Source: Pseudomonadota bacterium (GTDB taxonomy: Bacteria > Pseudomonadota > Gammaproteobacteria > Burkholderiales > Burkholderiaceae_D). From it: a stretch of 26,196 nucleotides of DNA. A program made the translations under genes and the position numbers. The stretch lies in NCBI GenBank assembly GCA_023422955.1, contig JAFAGG010000010.1:1-26196 (forward strand), read 5' to 3'. Positions 21,588-26,196 of this stretch are shown here, piece by piece; the stretch's first letter is position 1, and every line of letters begins with the position of its first letter. The notes below the pieces were generated by a model. It ran no database searches, was not told the DNA's origin, and saw nothing but the letters and a program-made list of their open reading frames with translations.

Positions 21588-23903
21588 CTAGTTCTCTGGT
21601 TTGATAATGAGTGTGGAAAGCGGCGGCAAGGTCAGATTCAGCGAAACAGGGTGTCCATGAGTAGGAATGACTTCGGCTTGGACATCGCCCAGATTGCCTT
21701 GGTTGCAGCCGCCATACAGATGTGAATCAGTATTGAGAACTTCCCGCCAGCGCTGGTTTTTTCCTGCCGAAGGAACGCCGATGCGGTAGGCATGACGCGC
21801 CACCGGCGTAAAGTTACAGACCACCAGCAGCGGCGCCGCCTTGCCAGTCACGTCGTGGCGCAGAAATGCATACACGCTTTGCTGCCGGTCGTCGGCGACG
21901 GTCCAGGAAAAGCCGCGGCTGTCGCAGTCGCCGGTGTGCAAAGCGGGTTCGCTCACGTACAGCCGGTTCAGTTCCCGGACCAGTTTCTGTATGCCCTGGT
22001 GACGTACATCGCCGAGCAATTCCCATTGCAGGAAGCCGTCGTGGTTCCATTCCTGCCATTGCGCGAATTCGCATCCCATGAACAGCAGCTTCTTGCCCGG
22101 ATGGGCCCACATCAGCCCGAGGAAGGCGCGCAGGCTGGCCAGTTTCTGCGTTGCGCCGCCCGGCATCTTATTAAGCAGCGAACCCTTGCCATGCACGACT
22201 TCATCGTGCGAGATCGGCAGGATCGCATGCTCGGAAAACGCATAGGTCAGCCCGAAGGTAATGTCGTGATGATGATGGCGGCGATGGACCGGATCGCGCT
22301 TCATGTAGGCCAGCGTGTCATGCATCCAGCCCATGTTCCACTTGTACTGGAAATCCAGTCCACCGTGATCTGCCGGCGCGCTGACGCGCGGCCAGGCGGT
22401 CGATTCTTCCGCGATCATCAGCGCGCCGGGGCAGCGCTCGGCGACGGCCTGGTTCAGCTGGCGCAGGAAGGCAATCGCCTCCAGGTTTTCGCGGCCGCCA
22501 TGGATGTTCGGTATCCATTCTCCCGCCTTGCGGCTGTAGTCGCGGTACAGCATCGACGACACCGCATCGACCCGCAGGCCGTCGACGTGATAGCGCTCCA
22601 GCCATTCCAGCGCGCTATTGATCAGGAAGCCGCGCACTTCATTGCGGCCGAAGTTGTAGATCAGCGTGTTCCAGTCCGGGTGATAACCTTCGCGCGCATC
22701 CTGGTGCTCGTACAGCGCGGTGCCGTCGAAACGCGCCAGGCCGTGTGCGTCGGTGGGGAAATGCGCCGGCACCCAGTCCACGATCACGCCTATGTTCGCC
22801 GCATGGCAGCGGTCGACGAAGGCGGCGAAGGCCGCCGGCTCGCCCAGGCGGGCGGTCGGCGCAAACAGGCCGAGCGGCTGATAGCCCCAGGAACCGCCGA
22901 ACGGATATTCGGTCACCGGCAGCAATTCAATATGGGTGAAGCCCAGGTCGAGCACATAGGGAATCAACTGGTCCGCCAGCGCATGCCAATTCATGCGGCC
23001 GGATTCATGCGCCTGACGCCAGGAAGCTGCGTGCACTTCGTAAATCGACATCGGCGCATGCAGATGATCATGCGTGCTGCGGCGCGCCATCCAGGCCTGA
23101 TCGGTCCAGGCAAAAGACTGGGGTGCCGCAACCAGGGAAACCGTGGACGGCGGCGCTTCAGTGCGGCGTGCCATCGGATCGGCCTTGCGCGGCAAGGTTT
23201 CGCCGTTCGCACCGGTCAGATCAAACTGGTAGCGCGTCCCCGGTTCCAGGCGGGGAATGAACAACTCCCATACGCCGGCATCGTGGCGCAGGCGCATCGC
23301 ATGGCGGCGCGCATCCCACATGTTGAAGTCGCCGACCACGGATACGCGCCGGGCATTCGGCGCCCACACCGCAAAGCGCACGCCGGCAATGCCGTCGATC
23401 ATGGTGGCTTGCGCACCGAGGCAGCTGCTCATGCGGAAATGCCGGCCTTCGGCCAGCAGGTGCAGGTCCAGGTCCGACAGCAGGGCGGGGAAGGCGTAGG
23501 GATCTTCCGTATATTGATAGGCGCCGGGCTTGCCCTCGGCATCTGGCCACAGGATGCGCAGCAGATAACGCCCGGATGGCGGAAGTGCCGTAATCGTGCC
23601 GGCGAACAGGCCGGATTCATGGATGCGCGCCAGCGAGGCCAGCAACGGCTGCACTTCATCGTCGCGGCCGGGCTCGCATGCCAGTACGTCGACGGCCAAT
23701 GCGCCGGGCTGGAAACTGCGAATCACCATGCCTTGCGTGCTGCCGTGGCAGCCGAGCAGGGCAAAGGGATCGCCCAGGCGGGCTTGAGACAGCGCCTGTA
23801 TGGCGGATTCATCCGCCAGCAGCGCTTCGATATGTGAAACGTTAACGAGGGTATGGGCGGCCGTAGCCGCCCGCTCACCCGCTGTGCTGTGATCAGCCTT
23901 CAT
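21588..23903 (-). CDS. glgB: 1,4-alpha-glucan branching enzyme GlgB (GH13)
   Basis: The 771-residue enzyme forms alpha-1,6 branches in the glucan made by GlgA. Two N-terminal beta domains are visible: LGDPFALLG near 42-50, and the CBM48 segment GVRFAVWAPNARRVSVVGDF near 165-185. The barrel carries DGLRVDAVSSMLYRDYSR near 440-457, the acid IAEESTAWPRVS near 495, and PISHDEVVHGKGSLLNKMPG near 563-585. All catalytic residues are in place. It is slightly longer than the E. coli protein because of an N-terminal extension. The start at 23903 has GGGAG about seven bases upstream. The 73 bases before it contain a folded spacer after glgA. Confidence 0.96.
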   Translation of the reverse strand: MKADHSTAGERAATAAHTLVNVSHIEALLADESAIQALSQARLGDPFALLGCHGSTQGMVIRSFQPGALAVDVLACEPGRDDEVQPLLASLARIHESGLFAGTITALPPSGRYLLRILWPDAEGKPGAYQYTEDPYAFPALLSDLDLHLLAEGRHFRMSSCLGAQATMIDGIAGVRFAVWAPNARRVSVVGDFNMWDARRHAMRLRHDAGVWELFIPRLEPGTRYQFDLTGANGETLPRKADPMARRTEAPPSTVSLVAAPQSFAWTDQAWMARRSTHDHLHAPMSIYEVHAASWRQAHESGRMNWHALADQLIPYVLDLGFTHIELLPVTEYPFGGSWGYQPLGLFAPTARLGEPAAFAAFVDRCHAANIGVIVDWVPAHFPTDAHGLARFDGTALYEHQDAREGYHPDWNTLIYNFGRNEVRGFLINSALEWLERYHVDGLRVDAVSSMLYRDYSRKAGEWIPNIHGGRENLEAIAFLRQLNQAVAERCPGALMIAEESTAWPRVSAPADHGGLDFQYKWNMGWMHDTLAYMKRDPVHRRHHHHDITFGLTYAFSEHAILPISHDEVVHGKGSLLNKMPGGATQKLASLRAFLGLMWAHPGKKLLFMGCEFAQWQEWNHDGFLQWELLGDVRHQGIQKLVRELNRLYVSEPALHTGDCDSRGFSWTVADDRQQSVYAFLRHDVTGKAAPLLVVCNFTPVARHAYRIGVPSAGKNQRWREVLNTDSHLYGGCNQGNLGDVQAEVIPTHGHPVSLNLTLPPLSTLIIKPEN

Positions 23904-23925
23904 ATGATTCTCCCAGTATCCTGCG

Positions 23926-23971
23926 GCCCGCATGACGCCGTACGGCCGCAAGGCCATACAGCGCTGCGGGC
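23926..23971. repeat. Folded spacer between glgA and glgB
   Basis: Arms GCCCGCA (23926-23932) and TGCGGGC (23965-23971) enclose 32 bases that hold two further self-complementary pieces, CCGTACGG and GGCCGCAAGGCC. The spacer could form a branched RNA fold between glgA and glgB and affect relative expression or cleavage. No T-tract follows, so it is not a normal terminator. Confidence 0.5.
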
Positions 23972-23976
23972 TATTT

Positions 23977-25551
23977 TTATGCCGTCATGTAAGCGGCAAC
24001 GGATGCGGGGCGGGTAACGGGCTTGCGTTCCGGTACGGCAATCGGTGCAATGCGTTCCGGCTGGATAGGCGCAGGTGCGAACGCGGGCTTGGCAAATGCC
24101 GGAGCCACTTCCTGATACAGGCGGACATAGGCCTTGGCCGGTCCTTCCCAGGAGAAGTTGGCGGACATCGCATTGCGCTGCAGCGCTTGCCATTCGGCGC
24201 TCTGGTGATACAGGTCGCAGGCGCGCGATACGGCGGCGATCATGTCTTCCGCTTCCTGGCCGTCGAACAGCACACCGGTGGCATTGGTCGGCGGTGGACC
24301 GGACAGGCCGGCATCGGCAATCGTGTCGGACAGGCCGCCGACGCGCGAAGCGATAGGGATGGTGCCGTAGCGCAGCGAATACAGCGGCGTCAGTCCGTAG
24401 GGCTCGAAGCGGCTGCCGTGCAGCAGCATGTCGGCGCCGGCATGCAGGGCGTGAGCCAGGTGTTCGTCGTAGCCGATGTGAACGCCTACGCGGCCTTCGA
24501 ACTGCTCGGCCAGTTGCAGGAAACCCTGTTCATACTGCGGTTCGCCGCAGCCCAGCACCACTACCTGCAGGCGCGGATGGCGCTTCAGGATGGCGGGCAG
24601 GGCGGCGAGCGCGACGTCGGCCATTTTCTGGTGCGTGATGCGGCTGCCCAAGGCCAATATCGGCGCGAAAGGATCGGACGGCATCTTGAACAGTTTCAGC
24701 AGTTCGCGCTTGCAGGCGCTCTTGCCCTTCATGTTCTGCAGGGAGAAGGGACGGGAAATCATCGGATCCTGCTCGGGATTCCACAGCACGTCGTCGATGC
24801 CGTTGGGTACGGCGCTCAGCGATTCCTTGCGCGCATTCAGCAAGCCTTCCATGCCATGTCCGAATTCCGGCGTCAGGATTTCGCGCGCATAGGTCTTGCT
24901 GACCGTCGTCACGCGATCAGCAAAGCGCAGGCCGCCCTTCAGGTAGCTCATCTGGCCCCAGAACTCGATCGCGTCGGGGGTCAGCAATTCTTCGGGAATG
25001 CCGATCTTCGATGCCAGTTCCATCGAGTAATTACCCTGGAAGGCAAGGTTGTGAATGGTCTGGATGGTGCCGACATTCTTGATTTTCTTGTGATGCAGCA
25101 GGGCTGGAATCAGGCCGGCATGCCAGTCGTTGGCATGCACGACATGCGGCACCGGCAGCGCAGTTTTACCTTCGCAGATCGCCGTTGCGGCAAAGGCCAG
25201 CGCGGCGAAATTCACGGGATTGTCGCTATGCTCGTTACCGGCTTCGTCCACGTAAGGGTTGGCGGTTTTCCGGCTGAAGGAAGGCGTGTCCAGCAGCAGT
25301 ACGGAAATGCCGGTATCGGGCATTTTTCCCAGCAGCAGTTTGCCCGCTCCTCCCGGCAAGTCTTCCAGCACAGCGACTTCCTTCACATCGTGCGCCTGCT
25401 GGATCGCTTCGGGATATCCCGGCAGCATGACCGTCACATCGATACCGAGTTGATGCAGAGTGTGGGCCAAGGCTCCTATTGCATCGGCGAGTCCGCCGGT
25501 TTTGACGAGAGGAACTGCTTCAGATGTTACAAGTAAGACGCGCGCTTGCAA
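23977..25551 (-). CDS. glgA: Glycogen (starch) synthase GlgA, GT5
   Basis: The 524-residue GT5 enzyme extends alpha-1,4-glucan from ADP-glucose. The N-terminal Rossmann domain starts with the ADP-glucose-binding KTGGLAD (17-23), followed by VMLPGY near 41. The acceptor-side HANDWHAGL lies near 138 and TIHNLAFQGNYS near 165. The second domain has the conserved SRFEPYGLTPLYSLRYGT near 379-396. Compared with E. coli GlgA (477 residues) it carries a tail of about 45 residues rich in Ala and Pro. The start is a TTG at 25551 with GGAG eight bases upstream; no ATG fits before the KTGGL motif. It is the first gene of the operon. The ADP-glucose enzyme GlgC is not in this window. Confidence 0.94.
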   Translation of the reverse strand: MQARVLLVTSEAVPLVKTGGLADAIGALAHTLHQLGIDVTVMLPGYPEAIQQAHDVKEVAVLEDLPGGAGKLLLGKMPDTGISVLLLDTPSFSRKTANPYVDEAGNEHSDNPVNFAALAFAATAICEGKTALPVPHVVHANDWHAGLIPALLHHKKIKNVGTIQTIHNLAFQGNYSMELASKIGIPEELLTPDAIEFWGQMSYLKGGLRFADRVTTVSKTYAREILTPEFGHGMEGLLNARKESLSAVPNGIDDVLWNPEQDPMISRPFSLQNMKGKSACKRELLKLFKMPSDPFAPILALGSRITHQKMADVALAALPAILKRHPRLQVVVLGCGEPQYEQGFLQLAEQFEGRVGVHIGYDEHLAHALHAGADMLLHGSRFEPYGLTPLYSLRYGTIPIASRVGGLSDTIADAGLSGPPPTNATGVLFDGQEAEDMIAAVSRACDLYHQSAEWQALQRNAMSANFSWEGPAKAYVRLYQEVAPAFAKPAFAPAPIQPERIAPIAVPERKPVTRPASVAAYMTA

Positions 25552-25584
25552 AATGTTCGCTCCGATTCACAGTTAAATGTTGGA

Positions 25585-25654
25585 AGTTGGGTTTGAGTGG
25601 GGGCCAACTGATGTTTTATAAGAATCGTTGGCTTGCAGGATTCTTCTGTGCAAG
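25585..25654 (-). promoter_or_regulatory. Inverted repeats in the glgA leader
   Basis: Three small inverted repeats lie within about 105 bases upstream of the TTG start: AGTTGG/CCAACT (25585-25590, 25604-25609), AAGAATC/GATTCTT (25620-25626, 25639-25645) and CTTGCA/TGCAAG (25632-25637, 25649-25654). The last two interleave, so only one can form at a time. A leader switch or regulator site is possible. No convincing -35/-10 pair was found. Confidence 0.35.
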
Positions 25655-25986
25655 AGTCAAAAATTCCTCGCTACGATAAGGCAGCGGCTTCGCAGCGAAA
25701 TTGAGAATTGTCAAACACCCCACAGAGCGTTGGACGGGTCGCTTAGAAAATAGTTCTCTTAACAACAAATAGCGCTACTAATATGAAGATCGGGCAAGAT
25801 ATTTGCCGGAGATAAGCGAGCCTTATTGATACAAAGAATAAAAAACGAATAGAGGAATGCACTCGTTTTTATTGGCAAGTCCATCAGGGTAGGGGGTTGG
25901 GAGGGTGGTTTCTGAAGGCGCAGGCATCCGGTCAGTACGCGCCTGCGTCTGTTTGCATCTACGGATAAGCGCTGGTAAAGCGGGAT

Positions 25987-26014
25987 AAAAAAGGCATGTG
26001 CCATGACATGCCTT
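25987..26014 (-). terminator. Minus-strand terminator facing out of an unseen unit
   Basis: Read on the minus strand, AAGGCATGT and ACATGCCTT form a perfect 9-bp stem with a 6-base loop and are followed by TTTTTT. It would end a transcript coming from the right, beyond or under the insertion-sequence edge. No coding end can be firmly assigned to it within the window. Confidence 0.75.
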
Positions 26015-26070
26015 CAATAAGATTTGCAGGGGATCAGGAGTTACGAGCCACCCTTGGTCCTTAACTCTCA

Positions 26071-26196
26071 GTGACAGTTTAAAAACTTGTTAGCAACTTT
26101 TGCGGTCTGAGTATGTTTGGCTTGCGTATCTGGAGGCCGAGATGTGGACGCAGGAGAACAGAGGAAGGCATGAGGTTGAGCGGTCCCGGGCAAAGC
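26071..26196 (+). mobile_element. Probable left end of an IS5-family insertion sequence (cut by window edge)
   Basis: A gene starting MWTQENRGR begins at 26142 after a strong ribosome site, which resembles IS5-family transposase N-termini. The sequence just upstream (GTGACAGTTTAAAAACTTG from 26071) has the GTTTAAA-containing look of terminal repeats in that family. The exact left boundary, target duplication and right end cannot be seen, so 26071 is an estimate. Confidence 0.4.
26142..26196 (+). CDS. Partial transposase, N-terminus only (IS5-family-like)
   Basis: An ATG at 26142 preceded by GGAGG five bases upstream opens a frame that runs off the window edge. The 18 visible residues read MWTQENRGRHEVERSRAK. 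The opening MWT followed by a basic stretch is like N-termini of DDE transposases of the IS5 family, but this rests on memory of that pattern and on very few residues. The strong ribosome site makes a real gene start likely. Another small basic protein cannot be excluded. Confidence 0.45.
   Translation, partial: MWTQENRGRHEVERSRAK

Larger units (their letters stand above)
25552..26070. other. Upstream region of the glycogen/trehalose operon without a recognised gene
   Basis: About 520 bases without a credible gene. Besides the inverted repeats near the glgA start, a perfect -35-like TTGACA (minus strand, 25714-25709) has no matching -10 at the right distance. A TATAAA (minus strand, 25620-25615) likewise lacks a -35. 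The short frames here have no ribosome sites and overlap a terminator. The composition is more AT-rich than in the operon. Confidence 0.45.

Noticed and set aside
19674..25536. Very long plus-strand frames opposite glgX, glgB and glgA (for example 19674-21560, 21792-23837, 23932-25536)
   Set aside because: They are antisense to enzymes with all catalytic motifs. They arise from codon bias, show Arg/Gln/Ala-rich low-information translations and lack start signals.
25709..25714. TTGACA on the minus strand as the glgA promoter
   Set aside because: The hexamer is perfect but no acceptable -10 sequence occurs 16-19 bases downstream of it.
25759..26004. Short minus-strand frames between the glgA leader and the right edge
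   Set aside because: They run into or start in the terminator hairpin at 25987-26014, lack ribosome sites, and have no recognisable sequence.
1..26196. CRISPR arrays, phage genes or a toxin-antitoxin pair
   Set aside because: No regularly spaced direct repeats, phage structural genes, or toxin-antitoxin-like gene pair could be found on reading either strand.

Overview
The window looks like a chromosomal segment of a betaproteobacterium of the Oxalobacteraceae type (Herminiimonas/Janthinobacterium/Collimonas-like). This is inferred from the moderately high GC content with strongly biased codons, the tRNA-Arg and protein sequence styles, and the gene order glgA-glgB-glgX-treZ-malQ-treY. The exact genus cannot be fixed from sequence alone. 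Sixteen complete protein genes, one partial gene, one tRNA-like gene and several transcription signals are supported.

Left part (1-4870): a tRNA-Arg(ACG) gene has an intact promoter and terminator but a badly mismatched acceptor stem. It is followed by an alpha/beta-hydrolase esterase gene, which converges through a shared bidirectional terminator on a stand-alone AAA ATPase gene. Two small hypothetical genes on the minus strand follow. Between and around them are unusual non-coding stretches: a cluster of ATTTGCAT repeats, a minus-strand terminator placed upstream of a reading frame, and an AT-rich spacer of about 700 bases.

Copper block (4800-8450): copA (Cu+ P-type ATPase) and cueR (Cu-sensing MerR-family regulator) overlap in one operon. 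The small chaperone gene copZ faces them. Beyond copZ lies a gene for a 19-cysteine four-helix-bundle copper-storage protein (Csp type). Both copA and copZ are preceded by promoters with the 19-base spacer and dyad typical of CueR targets. The set is a self-contained cytosolic copper sensing, chaperoning, storage and export module.

Glycogen/trehalose block (8750-25551): two convergent operons meet with only 18 bases between their stop codons. The plus-strand pair encodes a TreZ-like GH13 enzyme and a GH133 amylo-alpha-1,6-glucosidase. The six-gene minus-strand operon is glgA (glycogen synthase), glgB (branching), glgX (debranching), treZ, malQ and treY. Its last junctions are 4-base ATGA overlaps. 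Together they can build alpha-glucan from ADP-glucose, branch and trim it, recycle maltodextrins, and convert linear glucan ends to trehalose by the TreY/TreZ route. No glgC (ADP-glucose supply) and no glycogen phosphorylase are in the window, and treZ is represented twice.

Right edge (25552-26196): about 590 bases without a recognised gene hold interleaved inverted repeats in the glgA leader and a minus-strand terminator. The window ends in what is probably the left end of an IS5-family insertion sequence, cut by the edge.
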